Shown here piece by piece: positions 34,775 through 43,854 of a DNA stretch of 64,000 nucleotides. The stretch lies in NCBI RefSeq assembly GCF_007828215.1, contig NZ_VIUE01000001.1, forward strand, positions 430,030 through 494,029, in the 5' to 3' direction. The notes under the pieces were generated by a model, which saw nothing but the letters and a program-made list of their open reading frames with translations, did no database searches and was not told the origin of the DNA. This DNA is from Pseudomonas sp. SJZ074. GTDB taxonomy: Bacteria > Pseudomonadota > Gammaproteobacteria > Pseudomonadales > Pseudomonadaceae. Positions within the stretch are counted from its first letter, which is position 1. Each line of letters opens with the position of its first letter. The position numbers and the translations under genes were made by a program.

Positions 34775-35508
34775 CCGAATGGCTAATAAAAGTCATTAAA
34801 CACGACCATTTTCCTGCGTTTCTTCGTTACAATCTCCCCCCGATTATAAGGACGTCTCCTGATCGGGCCTCGCAACACCGCCGATGCGCTTGTATTGGCA
34901 CCCCGCATCGCCCACAGAGAGCCGCCCACACAGATCGAGTGAAGCTGGCGCGCCTGCTGTTTCCGGGCCAATCACCACTTTTCGCGAATCTGCAGAGCTG
35001 TCATTACGCCCGGTTACGGAGCTGTCCGACCGTTTTGCCTGTCATGTACTGCATGGGCCAAACAATCGGGACACGGTACCTGGCTGGGACAGCCCTTTTT
35101 TGAGGTTCACGTCTTCAAAAGAGCGTGAAAAAACGGGTTTTCACAACTTCACAAGAGTGTGGCGAGCAAATGAAGAGTTTTGCGTCTGAACAAGCACCAT
35201 TGGCGTCTGAAACAGCCCAACGACACAGGACCGGATATCGTTCAAGAACCGGCGTCTGAAGCCTGTCCGCTACGGATTTGGTTGCACGAACGGATGTCTC
35301 GGCCATAAGTCGAATTGCCCGCCCGGCGCTTAAATGAGTTCATGTGACTCTTGAGGCCAGGCTGCATGCATTCGTAGCAGTTGCAAAAAATTGCGAAGAT
35401 TCGGACATGGCGATCCTGGCCATGGGTACCTGGGGCGCAACCGACCTGCCCCGCCACTCTGGCCGCTATGCCGACAATTTGGTGCTGCAGATTTTGGAGA
35501 CGCGTTAA
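34775..35508 (+). other. Long intergenic leader upstream of mqo
   Basis: 734 bp with no recognised gene. GCGTCTGAA occurs three times at about 35181-35260. A T-rich tract with CCCTTTTTTGAGG lies near 35092-35105. The base composition is closer to even than in neighbouring genes. It must hold the mqo promoter and possibly an unrecognised small RNA or leader. I could not identify a known riboswitch. Confidence 0.4.
35344..35508 (+). CDS. Possible 54-residue leader ORF abutting mqo
   Basis: A GTG-initiated frame whose TAA directly precedes the mqo ATG (TAAATG). Its second half reads MAILAMGTWGATDLPRHSG and could start at an internal ATG at 35407. Its last codons contain the mqo ribosome site (TTGGAG). 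No family is recognised and short frames of this size are common by chance, so this is a weak call. Confidence 0.25.
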   Translation: MTLEARLHAFVAVAKNCEDSDMAILAMGTWGATDLPRHSGRYADNLVLQILETR

Positions 35509-37014
35509 ATGGCGCATAACGAAGCAGTCGATGTAGTTCTGGTAGGGGCCGGCATCATGAGCGCCACCCTGGCCGTGCTGCTCAAGGAGCTCGACCCCGC
35601 GATTTCGCTGGAAGTCGTCGAGCTGATGGATTCCGGTGCCGCGGAGAGTTCCAACCCCTGGAACAATGCCGGCACCGGCCACGCCGGTCTGTGTGAGCTG
35701 AACTACACGCCGCAAGCGGCCGATGGCAGTGTCGACATCAAGAAAGCCGTGCACATCAACACCCAGTTCGAGGTGTCGAAGCAATTCTGGACATACCTGA
35801 CCCAGAAAAGCACATTCGGCTCCTCCAGGTCCTTTATCGCCCCGGTGCCGCACCTGAGCTTCGTGCAGGGCGAAAAAGGCGTGTCGTTCCTGAAGAAGCG
35901 CTTCGAACTGCTGAGCCAGCATCACGCCTTCGCCGACATGGAATACACCGAAGACAAAGGCAAGATGGCTGAGTGGATGCCGCTGATGATGCCGGGGCGT
36001 CCGGCCGATGAAGTCATCGCCGCCACTCGGGTCATGAACGGCACCGACGTCAACTTCGGCGCCCTGACCAATCAACTGCTCAAGCACCTGACCAGCGCCC
36101 CCGACACCCAGGTCAAGTACTGCAAGCGCGTCACCGGCCTCAAGCGCAACGGCAGCGGCTGGACCGTGAGCATCAAGGACGTCAACTCCGGCAGCAGCCG
36201 CGACGTCGATGCCAAGTTCGTCTTCCTGGGTGCCGGCGGCGCCGCATTGCCACTGCTGCAAGCCTCGGGCATCGAGGAAAGCAAAGGCTTCGGCGGCTTC
36301 CCGGTCAGCGGCCAATGGCTGCGTTGCGACAACCCGGAAGTGGTCAAGCACCACCAGGCCAAGGTCTACAGCCAGGCTGCGGTGGGCTCGCCACCGATGT
36401 CGGTGCCGCACCTGGATACCCGCGTGGTCGATGGCAAGAAATCCCTGTTGTTCGGACCCTATGCCGGTTTCACCACCAAGTTCCTCAAGCACGGCTCTAT
36501 CATGGACCTGCCGCTGTCGGTACGCGCCGGCAACATCGGCCCTATGCTGGCGGTAGCCCGGGACAACATGGACCTGACCAAGTACCTGATCAGCGAAGTG
36601 ATGCAATCCATGGAGCAGCGCCTGGAATCCCTGCGCCGCTTCTATCCCGAGGCGAGAGCCGAGGACTGGCGCCTGGAAGTGGCCGGCCAACGGGTGCAGA
36701 TCATCAAGAAAGATCCGAAGAAAGGTGGCGTCCTGCAGTTCGGTACCGAGCTGGTGGCAGCCAAGGACGGTACCCTCGCCGCCCTGCTTGGCGCATCGCC
36801 AGGCGCTTCGGTGACCGTTTCGATCATGCTGGACCTGATCGAGCGTTGCTTCCCGGACAAGGCCAAGGGAGAGTGGGCCGCCAAGCTCGCGGAAATCTTC
36901 CCGGCCCGGGAAAAAGTGCTTGAAACCGACGCGGCGCTGTATCGCAAGATCAATGCGCAGAACAACATCGCGCTGGGACTGGTTGAAGACAGCAAGGCTA
37001 AAAGTTACGCCTGA
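35509..37014 (+). CDS. mqo: Malate:quinone oxidoreductase
   Basis: A 501-residue FAD-dependent peripheral membrane enzyme that oxidises malate to oxaloacetate and passes electrons to the quinone pool, serving in place of or beside NAD-malate dehydrogenase. The dinucleotide motif [19 protein letters not shown] is at the N-terminus, followed by the family block [20 protein letters not shown]. The C-terminal signature [16 protein letters not shown] is present. The ATG at 35509 has TTGGAG upstream and it ends at a strong terminator. Confidence 0.97.
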   Translation: MAHNEAVDVVLVGAGIMSATLAVLLKELDPAISLEVVELMDSGAAESSNPWNNAGTGHAGLCELNYTPQAADGSVDIKKAVHINTQFEVSKQFWTYLTQKSTFGSSRSFIAPVPHLSFVQGEKGVSFLKKRFELLSQHHAFADMEYTEDKGKMAEWMPLMMPGRPADEVIAATRVMNGTDVNFGALTNQLLKHLTSAPDTQVKYCKRVTGLKRNGSGWTVSIKDVNSGSSRDVDAKFVFLGAGGAALPLLQASGIEESKGFGGFPVSGQWLRCDNPEVVKHHQAKVYSQAAVGSPPMSVPHLDTRVVDGKKSLLFGPYAGFTTKFLKHGSIMDLPLSVRAGNIGPMLAVARDNMDLTKYLISEVMQSMEQRLESLRRFYPEARAEDWRLEVAGQRVQIIKKDPKKGGVLQFGTELVAAKDGTLAALLGASPGASVTVSIMLDLIERCFPDKAKGEWAAKLAEIFPAREKVLETDAALYRKINAQNNIALGLVEDSKAKSYA

Positions 37015-37032
37015 TCCTCTGTCGTTATAAAT

Positions 37033-37065
37033 AAAAGCCTCCAAATTATGGAGGCTTTTTATTTT
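37033..37065 (+). terminator. Rho-independent terminator after mqo
   Basis: A 10-bp stem, AAAAGCCTCC (37033-37042) and GGAGGCTTTT (37050-37059), is followed by TATTTT, 18 bp after the mqo stop. Confidence 0.92.
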
Positions 37066-37071
37066 CGGCGT

Positions 37072-37533
37072 TTATTTCATGCTGAACTTGATGCGTGTTC
37101 CGCCATGACGAACGTAATCGTCGTCATCATCGATCTCAAACAACTCTGCGACACAGTAATCCTTGGGTTGTGCATCGACCCAACGACGATAAGGCATTGT
37201 CTGCTCATCACTCACCGGGGCTTTGGCGATGTGCCCGAAACTGAAATGGCACTTGCGACTGCCTTGGATGTAGGTAAAGGACTCGCGCTCGGCGCGCGAC
37301 TGGGGCAGGTAATAGGTCAGTTCCTGACTCGCACCGGGGTTTACCGAAAAGCCATGGCCTGCATTGGCCGGGTCCTGGGTCCAGGTGAAGTCGCTGCCTG
37401 GGACAATCGTTGCCGACGTTGCATTGAATATTTCCACATTGACGATCTCATCGAACGCATTGGAAGCCGAACTTGCCAGACAACCGAGCAAGGCCAACAG
37501 CGCCCCGGCGATACATTTGCTTTTATCTTCCAT
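37072..37533 (-). CDS. Secreted protein of unknown function
   Basis: A 153-residue protein with a signal peptide (GALLALLGCLASSASNA, cleavage near SNA-FDE). The mature part is a small beta-rich domain with aromatic strands (GSDFTWTQDPANAG, ELTYYLPQSR), two cysteines (RKCHFSF and KDYCVAE) and an acidic run EIDDDDDY. No family is recognised. The upstream 190 bp are clearly more A/T-rich than the surrounding genome, which may mean a recent acquisition. Confidence 0.7.
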   Translation of the reverse strand: MEDKSKCIAGALLALLGCLASSASNAFDEIVNVEIFNATSATIVPGSDFTWTQDPANAGHGFSVNPGASQELTYYLPQSRAERESFTYIQGSRKCHFSFGHIAKAPVSDEQTMPYRRWVDAQPKDYCVAELFEIDDDDDYVRHGGTRIKFSMK

Positions 37534-37688
37534 GATAAATACTGCTCCATTAAAACCATTGAATTGAAACCATCCGGCCTCAATGCAAAAGTAATGGAAA
37601 TCAAACTAAAACAGAACAGTCCGAATGGTGACATAACCTTTCGGACACTTCTTAAACGACTATCAGGAAAACTAAAGAAAAACGATCA

Positions 37689-37706
37689 AACGCCTCGAAA
37701 GGCGTT
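37689..37706 (-). terminator. Terminator after 95-residue protein gene
   Basis: A short hairpin, AACGCCT-CGAA-AGGCGTT, lies 18 bp beyond the stop of the 37724-38011 gene. On the minus strand it is followed by TGATCGTTTTTC. Confidence 0.75.
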
Positions 37707-37723
37707 AATCCGTTCTAACTCGC

Positions 37724-38011
37724 TCAGCCACGGGCTTTGTTGAACAACTCGATGTATTCCTCGGCATTGCGCTGATCCTGGATCAATGCAATGAAGTCAT
37801 TACCGTGCTCATCCTTGCCATTGAGGTCATAGCCGGCTTCGACGAAAAAGGTCAGGAAACGCTCGAAATCATCGACCCGCAGGCCGCGGTAACCCTTGAT
37901 CAGTTTATGCAACGACGGCGAGGTGGCATCGGCGGGTTCGAAATTGAGGAACAGCTTGATCTGTTCATCGCCAATCTCGTCACCAATCACTTGTTTCTTG
38001 TCTTTACGCAT
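37724..38011 (-). CDS. PA4642-like conserved small protein
   Basis: A 95-residue acidic cytoplasmic protein beginning MRKDKKQVIGDEIGDEQIKL, with the block KGYRGLRVDDFERFLTFFVEAGYDL. It matches in size and position the PA4642 family of uncharacterised pseudomonad proteins encoded beside mqo (from memory). The ATG at 38011 gives the family length; the open frame to 38146 overlaps another gene. Function unknown. Confidence 0.8.
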   Translation of the reverse strand: MRKDKKQVIGDEIGDEQIKLFLNFEPADATSPSLHKLIKGYRGLRVDDFERFLTFFVEAGYDLNGKDEHGNDFIALIQDQRNAEEYIELFNKARG

Positions 38012-38072
38012 AGCCGACTCCAACTCGCACAGTTCACGGGGCGGGCAGTTTACCCCCGGCAAGCCCCGGGGC

Positions 38073-38558
38073 TCAACGCGAGCGTACCGCTCCGGTGTGC
38101 AGGTCGGCCCAGACGTGGCCGTTGGCGTAGCTGAGGAACTGCACATACACCGTATCGTTGCGCAGCAGATCGATGACCGCCCGATAATGCGCCTGTGGAT
38201 AAGACAGGGTCAGGGTCTTGCTCGCCTCGTCGAAGGCCGGCTTCTTCAGGCTCTTGCTTTCGCCATCGAAGTTGAGGATCACCTGATTGATGGTGGCGCC
38301 CTTGTTCAGGGGCTTGCCCTTGAGGCGCACCAGCAACGACGAGGTCACCGGTATCGGTTGCTGGTTGGACTGACGTTGATTGCCCAGCACCACCGAGTAT
38401 TCGGTGACTTGCAGCAGTTGCTGCTGTTCGGGCTGCTCCTGGCGCACCGTCAGGTCATCAGGCGGCAGGAACTGGCTGTGCATCGGCGCGGCAACAGCCA
38501 CCAGCGGCAGGCTGGAAATCAGAAGCAAGGCGGCACGGCGGCGGATCGATACAGTCAT
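38073..38558 (-). CDS. Putative periplasmic protein, unknown function
   Basis: A 161-residue protein with a signal peptide (RRRAALLLISSLPLVAVAA, cleavage near VAA-PMH), then a Gln-rich region (QEQPEQQQLLQVTEY) and a beta-rich C-terminal half (NQVILNFDGESKSL, NDTVYVQFLSYANG). No family recognised. It lies 61 bp upstream of the 95-residue protein gene on the same strand and may be co-transcribed. Confidence 0.7.
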   Translation of the reverse strand: MTVSIRRRAALLLISSLPLVAVAAPMHSQFLPPDDLTVRQEQPEQQQLLQVTEYSVVLGNQRQSNQQPIPVTSSLLVRLKGKPLNKGATINQVILNFDGESKSLKKPAFDEASKTLTLSYPQAHYRAVIDLLRNDTVYVQFLSYANGHVWADLHTGAVRSR

Positions 38559-38694
38559 GACAGGCTCCGGGATCTTGGCCCGGCACTCTAGCATGAGCAT
38601 GGTCGGTAAAAATAAACGATACGGATCAATACTGCCGCACACCGCAGGAGGCATACTCAAAGGGCCATCATCCTGAAATCAATGGCGATGCCTT

Positions 38695-38792
38695 TGTGGC
38701 GAGGGAGCTTGCTCCCGCTCGATTGCGCAGCAATCGCAAAAACAGCCAGGGGCTGCTACGCAGCCCAGCGGGAGCAAGCTCCCTCGCCACAG
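38695..38792. repeat. REP inverted pair (family B variant)
   Basis: Arms at 38695-38716 and 38768-38792 carry TGTGGCGAGGGAGCTTGCTCCCGC and its complement. The loop itself contains GATTGCG-CAGCAATCGC-type and CAGGGGCTGCTACGCAGCCC-type smaller hairpins. It lies between divergent genes. Confidence 0.88.
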
Positions 38793-38846
38793 GGATTGGT
38801 GTCCGGCAGGTCCGGTGTCTTTGCCCATTCATTTTGAGGAGTACCC

Positions 38847-40562
38847 ATGTCCTTCTCCGCTCCACCGCTATTCGCCGCCTGGCGCCAAAGCTGGCGGGCC
38901 GGTTATACCCTTGAAAGCCTGCGGGGCGACCTGGTGGCCGGGCTGACGGTCGGGATCATCGCCATTCCCCTGGCGATGGCCCTGGCAATCGCGGTGGGCG
39001 TACCGCCGCAACACGGCTTGTACACGGTGCTGGTGGCCGCACCGCTGATCGCCCTGACCGGTGGCTCGCGTTTCAACGTGAGCGGGCCGACGGCGGCATT
39101 CGTGGTGATCCTGCTGCCCATCACCCAGCAGTACGGGCTAGGCGGCCTGCTGCTGTGCACGATGCTGGCCGGGCTGATTCTGGTCGCTTTAGGATTGATG
39201 CGCGCCGGGCGGTTGATCCAGTACATCCCCTATCCGGTCATCCTCGGTTTCACCGCCGGCATCGGCGTGGTCATCGCCACCCTGCAACTGAAGGATCTGT
39301 TGGGCCTGACGACCACCGGCCAGGCCCGACACTACATTGAACAACTGGGCGAGCTGATCGTAGCACTGCCGGGGGCCCACTTCGGTGACAGTCTCATCGG
39401 TGCCGCGTGCCTGGCGGTCTTGATCGTCTGGCCACGCTGGGTTCCGCGGGTGCCGGGCCACCTCGTCGCCCTGCTGGTCGGTGCATTGCTGGGGCTGGCA
39501 CTGGAGCGCGGCGGGTGGTCAGTGGCGACACTGGGGGAACGCTTCAGTTATGTCGTCAACGGCATCAACCATCCCGGGATTCCACCGTTCCTACCGAGCT
39601 TCGACTGGCCCTGGAATCTTCCTGACGGCCAGGGGCGACCGTTGGTGCTGTCCTACGACCTGATCCGACAGTTGCTGTCACCCGCCTTCGCCATTGCCAT
39701 GCTCGGCGCCATCGAGTCGCTGTTATGCGCAGTGGTGGCGGACGGCATGACCGGCAGCAAGCACGATCCCAACGCAGAGCTGATGGGCCAAGGCCTGGGC
39801 AACCTGGTGGCGCCGCTGTTCGGCGGCATCACCGCCACCGCCGCGATTGCCCGCAGCGCCACCAACGTGCGCAGCGGCGCGTCTTCGCCCTTGGCGTCGA
39901 TCATCCACAGTCTCGTGGTGCTGGCGGCGATCGTGCTGTTGGCGCCGCTGTTCAGCTACCTGCCCATGGCCGCGCTGGCGGCGCTGCTGGTGATGGTCGC
40001 CTGGAACATGAGCGAAGCCGGGCACGTGCTGCACACCCTGCGCATCGCCCCGCGTAGCGATGTACTGGTGCTGCTGACCTGCCTGGGCCTGACGGTGCTG
40101 TTCGACATGGTCCTGGCGGTTTCCGTCGGCCTGCTGCTGGCGGCCGGGCTGTTTATCAAGCGCATGAGCGAGCTGACCGACAGCACCGAACTGCCGCGGC
40201 ACTTTCATCAAGCCTTGCAGGACATGCCTGAGCATGTGCGTTGCTACGAGATTCGCGGCCCACTGTTCTTCGGCGCGGCAGAAAAGGCCCTGGACGTGCT
40301 GCGTCGGTTCGATCCGGGGGTCCGCGTCGTGGTGGTGGAAATGAGCGCCGTGCCGATGCTGGACATGACTGCATTGGCGGCGTTTGAAAATATCCTGAAG
40401 GACTATCGCAAGCAGAACATCGGCCTGATCCTGGTCGCCACCGCGCCGCGGGTGCGCCTGAAACTGCGCCGCGCCGGCATTCATCGCGAGCAGCGCAAAC
40501 TGGCGTACGTGCAGACCCTGGAGCAGGCGCGGATCAAAAGCCAGCAGTGGTTGGCAGCTTGA
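38847..40562 (+). CDS. SulP-family anion transporter with STAS domain
   Basis: A 571-residue SLC26/SulP transporter with a long N-terminal membrane domain (to about residue 440) and a C-terminal cytoplasmic STAS domain (about 450-571). The SulP signature is in GDLVAGLTVGIIAIPLAMAL and PPQHGLYTVLV. The STAS phosphoacceptor-like loop is VVVVEMSAVPMLDMTALAAF. Substrates in the family include sulfate, bicarbonate and C4-dicarboxylates. DauA-like C4-dicarboxylate use is possible given mqo nearby, but that is inference. TTGAGGAG precedes the ATG. Confidence 0.9.
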   Translation: MSFSAPPLFAAWRQSWRAGYTLESLRGDLVAGLTVGIIAIPLAMALAIAVGVPPQHGLYTVLVAAPLIALTGGSRFNVSGPTAAFVVILLPITQQYGLGGLLLCTMLAGLILVALGLMRAGRLIQYIPYPVILGFTAGIGVVIATLQLKDLLGLTTTGQARHYIEQLGELIVALPGAHFGDSLIGAACLAVLIVWPRWVPRVPGHLVALLVGALLGLALERGGWSVATLGERFSYVVNGINHPGIPPFLPSFDWPWNLPDGQGRPLVLSYDLIRQLLSPAFAIAMLGAIESLLCAVVADGMTGSKHDPNAELMGQGLGNLVAPLFGGITATAAIARSATNVRSGASSPLASIIHSLVVLAAIVLLAPLFSYLPMAALAALLVMVAWNMSEAGHVLHTLRIAPRSDVLVLLTCLGLTVLFDMVLAVSVGLLLAAGLFIKRMSELTDSTELPRHFHQALQDMPEHVRCYEIRGPLFFGAAEKALDVLRRFDPGVRVVVVEMSAVPMLDMTALAAFENILKDYRKQNIGLILVATAPRVRLKLRRAGIHREQRKLAYVQTLEQARIKSQQWLAA

Positions 40563-40570
40563 GAGCAAAG

Positions 40571-40597
40571 CTGTGGGAGCAACGCTTGCTCCCACAG
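40571..40597. terminator. Bidirectional hairpin between sulP and cupin gene
   Basis: A 12-bp perfect stem, CTGTGGGAGCAA (40571-40582) and TTGCTCCCACAG (40586-40597), between convergent genes. It resembles a single compact REP-derived hairpin and has no T-run. Confidence 0.6.
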
Positions 40598-40610
40598 GAT
40601 GAACCGCACC

Positions 40611-41084
40611 TTAATCGAACTGAGCACGCATCCATGCCTGGTACTCGGCCACGCCCGCCTCGCCCTCGCGGGGCGCCCAGTGGGCCAGCTCGCCGTCACC
40701 CACGGGCCGGTAAGGACCGGCCTTGCACTCGAACATCAGACTGTCGGCTTCCAGTACCACCAGGCCGTGATATACACCCGCCGGCAGGTCGACCCCGAGG
40801 CAATCGCCTCCGGCCTGAAGGATGCGCTTGTCCGTCACCGCACCGGCGCCGTCGAAGATCAACACACCCAGACGGCCCCTGAGCACCAGCAGGGTTTCCG
40901 CCTTGTCGGCACTGAGGTGACGATGGGGCGGGATGTAGGTGGAAGGCTGCAACCCCACCGCCATGCGATGGCAGGGTTCGTCCATCCGATGGAAGTTGTG
41001 GTGCTGCCGCCCGCGAGGGCTGGTCGCGGCTTTCTCGGCCAGCTCAGCGAACAGTGTCTGATCCAGGAACCCCGGCCGAGACAT
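40611..41084 (-). CDS. WbuC-family cupin protein
   Basis: A 157-residue single-domain cupin resembling the WbuC family. Metal ligands are visible in IPPHRHLSADKAETLLVLRG (His, His, Glu) and a later His in GVYHGLVVLE. The reaction is unknown. It lies 3 bp downstream of hpt on the same strand and is probably co-transcribed, although I see no biochemical link to purine salvage. Confidence 0.85.
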   Translation of the reverse strand: MSRPGFLDQTLFAELAEKAATSPRGRQHHNFHRMDEPCHRMAVGLQPSTYIPPHRHLSADKAETLLVLRGRLGVLIFDGAGAVTDKRILQAGGDCLGVDLPAGVYHGLVVLEADSLMFECKAGPYRPVGDGELAHWAPREGEAGVAEYQAWMRAQFD

Positions 41085-41087
41085 CGA

Positions 41088-41645
41088 TCACATGCCCTTG
41101 ACGGCGAAAATACCGTTGGCGTTGCGCCAGTAACCTTTGTAGTCCATGCCATAACCGAAGATGTAGCGGTCGACGCAGGGCAGTCCGACGAAATCGGCCT
41201 TCAGGTCGGGACGGGCCTTGCGGTCGTGGTCCTTGTCGATCAACACGGCGGTGTGCACGGCGCGGGCGCCGGCATGCCTGCAGAAGTCGATGATCGCGCC
41301 CAGGGTATGCCCCTCGTCGAGGATGTCGTCGATGATCAACACGTCACGGTCGATGAACGAGACTTCCGGCTTGGCTTTCCAGAACAGGTCGCCGCCGCTG
41401 GTTTCGTTGCGATAACGGGTGGCATGCAGGTACGACGCCTCCAACGGGAAGTTCAGGTAGGTCAGCAACTTGCCGGAGAAAATCAGCCCGCCGTTCATGA
41501 CACAGAACACCACCGGATTGGAATCGGCCAGTTGGTCGTTGATCTGCGCACCGACCCGGGCAATGGCTGCTTCGACTTCGGCTTCGGTGTACAGGCAATC
41601 AGCCTCCGCCATAATTTGACGGATATGCTCGAGATCAGCGGACAT
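41088..41645 (-). CDS. hpt: Hypoxanthine-guanine phosphoribosyltransferase
   Basis: A 185-residue type I phosphoribosyltransferase that converts hypoxanthine or guanine plus PRPP to IMP or GMP. The PRPP-binding motif is VLIIDDILDEGHTL, and the base-contact region VDRYIFGYGMDYKGYWRN follows. TGGAGAG precedes the ATG at 41645, so the upstream frame to 41750 is rejected. It is divergent from upp-uraA, bringing purine and pyrimidine salvage together. PRPP comes from prs, also in this window. Confidence 0.95.
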   Translation of the reverse strand: MSADLEHIRQIMAEADCLYTEAEVEAAIARVGAQINDQLADSNPVVFCVMNGGLIFSGKLLTYLNFPLEASYLHATRYRNETSGGDLFWKAKPEVSFIDRDVLIIDDILDEGHTLGAIIDFCRHAGARAVHTAVLIDKDHDRKARPDLKADFVGLPCVDRYIFGYGMDYKGYWRNANGIFAVKGM

Positions 41646-41806
41646 GGTGCTCTCCAGAGGGGCAGGTTCGGAAAAACGGGCAAAGGTACGCATCCCGCCC
41701 GGCCAGATCAAGGGTTTGTGGACTAACGTTCTGTATTGTCTATAGGACAAGCCATCGGGATAGATTAATCTAGCCCGGTTTTTTTGCCCGCCGCCGGAGC
41801 CTTCCC

Positions 41807-42445
41807 ATGCCTATCCTCGAGATCCGCCATCCGCTGATCAGACATAAACTCGGCCTGATGCGTCGCGCCGATATCAGCACGAAGAACTTCCGCGAGCTCG
41901 CCCAGGAAGTCGGTGCGCTGCTCACCTACGAAGCCACCAAGGACCTGCCACTGGAATCCTACGAGATCGACGGCTGGGCCGGTGCGGTCCAGGTGGAGAA
42001 AATCGCCGGCAAGAAGATCACCGTGGTGCCGATCCTGCGCGCCGGCATCGGCATGCTCGAAGGTGTGCTGAGCCTGATCCCGGGTGCCAAGGTCAGCGCC
42101 GTGGGCGTGGCTCGCAACGAAGAAACGCTGCAGGCCCACACCTACCTGGAAAAACTGGTGCCGGAAATCGACGAGCGCCTGGCGATGATCATCGATCCGA
42201 TGCTCGCCACCGGCGGTTCCATGGTCGCCACCATCGACCTGCTGAAAAAAGCCGGTTGCCGCGACATCCGTGCCATGGTCCTGGTTGCCGCCCCCGAAGG
42301 CATCAAGGTGGTCCAGGACGCTCATCCGGACGTGACCATCTATACCGCCTCCATCGACCAGAAACTCAACGAGCACGGCTACATCATCCCGGGCCTGGGC
42401 GATGCCGGCGACAAGATCTTCGGCACCAAGCAGAAGGACGCTTGA
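41807..42445 (+). CDS. upp: Uracil phosphoribosyltransferase
   Basis: A 212-residue enzyme converting uracil and PRPP to UMP. Family marks are [18 protein letters not shown], the PRPP loop [20 protein letters not shown] and the C-terminal uracil-binding region [16 protein letters not shown]. It lies 2 bp upstream of uraA, forming a uracil import and salvage operon. Confidence 0.97.
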   Translation: MPILEIRHPLIRHKLGLMRRADISTKNFRELAQEVGALLTYEATKDLPLESYEIDGWAGAVQVEKIAGKKITVVPILRAGIGMLEGVLSLIPGAKVSAVGVARNEETLQAHTYLEKLVPEIDERLAMIIDPMLATGGSMVATIDLLKKAGCRDIRAMVLVAAPEGIKVVQDAHPDVTIYTASIDQKLNEHGYIIPGLGDAGDKIFGTKQKDA

Positions 42446-42447
42446 TC

Positions 42448-43722
42448 ATGCAGGACGAGTTCAACGATCCGCTCTGGCGCCAGGTGTTGTCCGGCGCACA
42501 GATGCTGTTCGTCGCCTTCGGCGCCTTGGTGCTGATGCCGCTGATCACCGGGCTGGACCCGAACGTCGCGCTGTTCACAGCAGGCCTGGGGACGATCCTG
42601 TTCCAGGTCGTCACCGGGCGGCAGGTGCCGGTGTTCCTGGCGTCGAGCTTTGCCTTCATCACCCCGATCATTCTCGCCAAGGGCCAGTTCGGCCTCGCGG
42701 CGACCATGGGCGGCGTGATGGCGGCCGGTTTCGTCTACACCTTCCTGGGCCTGGCCGTGAAGATCAAGGGCACCGGTTTCATCGACCGACTGCTGCCGCC
42801 AGTGGTCATCGGCCCGGTGATCATTTCCATTGGCCTGGCGATGGCGCCGATTGCCGCGAACATGGCGATGGGCAAGGCCGGCGACGGTACCGAGCTGATT
42901 CATTACCAGACCGCCATGATGATTTCGATGCCGGCCCTGCTCACCACGCTGATTGTCGCGGTGTTCGGCAAAGGTATTTTCCGTCTGGTGCCGATCATCT
43001 CCGGCGTGCTGGTGGGCTTCGCCATGGCGTTTTTCTTCGGCGTGGTGGACACTGCCAAGATCGCCGCCGCACCGTGGTTCTCCCTGCCGGCCTTCACCGC
43101 CCCCGCGTTCAACTGGCAGGCAATTCTGTTCATCGTGCCGGTGGCCCTGGCGCCGGCCATCGAACACATCGGCGGGGTGATTGCGGTAGGCAGCGTAACC
43201 GGTCGCGACTACCTGAAAAAGCCCGGCTTGCATCGGACCCTGCTCGGTGACGGCATTGCCACCACCGCGGCCGGTCTGTTTGGCGGTCCGCCTAATACCA
43301 CCTACGCCGAAGTCACCGGCGCCGTGATGCTGACCAAGAACTACAACCCGAAAATCATGACCTGGGCGGCGATCTTTGCCATCGCCCTGGCCTTCATCGG
43401 CAAGTTCGGTGCGCTGCTGCAAAGTATCCCGGTACCGGTCATGGGCGGGATCCTGTGCCTGTTGTTCGGTTCGATTGCGGCGGTGGGCATGAACACCCTC
43501 ATCCGCCACAAGATCGACCTGGGCGAAGCACGCAATCTGGTGATCGTTTCGGTGACACTGGTGTTCGGCATCGGCGGCGTATTGGTGGGGACCGGCACCG
43601 GCCCGGATGACTTCGGCCTCAAAGGCATCGCGCTGTGCGCGGTGGTGGCGATCGGGCTGAACCTGCTGCTGCCGGGTAATGACGGTTGGAAGCAGAAGAA
43701 GGCGGATGAACCGCTGCTCTGA
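42448..43722 (+). CDS. uraA: Uracil permease UraA
   Basis: A 424-residue NCS2-family uracil:H+ symporter with about 14 membrane segments. Signature regions are FQVVTGRQVPVFLASSFAFI, VALAPAIEHIGGVIAVG (substrate Glu) and GGPPNTTYAEVTGAVMLTKN. It follows upp by 2 bp and supplies its substrate. The ATG at 42448 is in tight junction with the upp stop. Confidence 0.95.
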   Translation: MQDEFNDPLWRQVLSGAQMLFVAFGALVLMPLITGLDPNVALFTAGLGTILFQVVTGRQVPVFLASSFAFITPIILAKGQFGLAATMGGVMAAGFVYTFLGLAVKIKGTGFIDRLLPPVVIGPVIISIGLAMAPIAANMAMGKAGDGTELIHYQTAMMISMPALLTTLIVAVFGKGIFRLVPIISGVLVGFAMAFFFGVVDTAKIAAAPWFSLPAFTAPAFNWQAILFIVPVALAPAIEHIGGVIAVGSVTGRDYLKKPGLHRTLLGDGIATTAAGLFGGPPNTTYAEVTGAVMLTKNYNPKIMTWAAIFAIALAFIGKFGALLQSIPVPVMGGILCLLFGSIAAVGMNTLIRHKIDLGEARNLVIVSVTLVFGIGGVLVGTGTGPDDFGLKGIALCAVVAIGLNLLLPGNDGWKQKKADEPLL

Positions 43723-43740
43723 TAGGTGTGTTGTCTGATA

Positions 43741-43847
43741 GGGCCTCTTCGCGAGCAAGCCCGCTCCCACAGTGGAACTTCGCGGGTCACAAAACTTGTG
43801 TACATCGCAGATCCCATGTGGGAGCGGGCTTGCTCGCGAAAGGGCCC
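43741..43847. repeat. REP inverted pair (family A)
   Basis: Long arms at 43741-43771 and 43817-43847 (GGGCC + TTCGCGAGCAAGCCCGCTCC and its complement) lie between convergent uraA and hemH and probably mark both transcript ends. Confidence 0.92.
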
Positions 43848-43854
43848 TTGAATA

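Noticed and set aside
35115-35306. 63-codon minus-strand frame in the mqo leader
   Set aside because: It has no ribosome site and its repeated Ser-Asp-Ala segments come only from the GCGTCTGAA repeats on the other strand.
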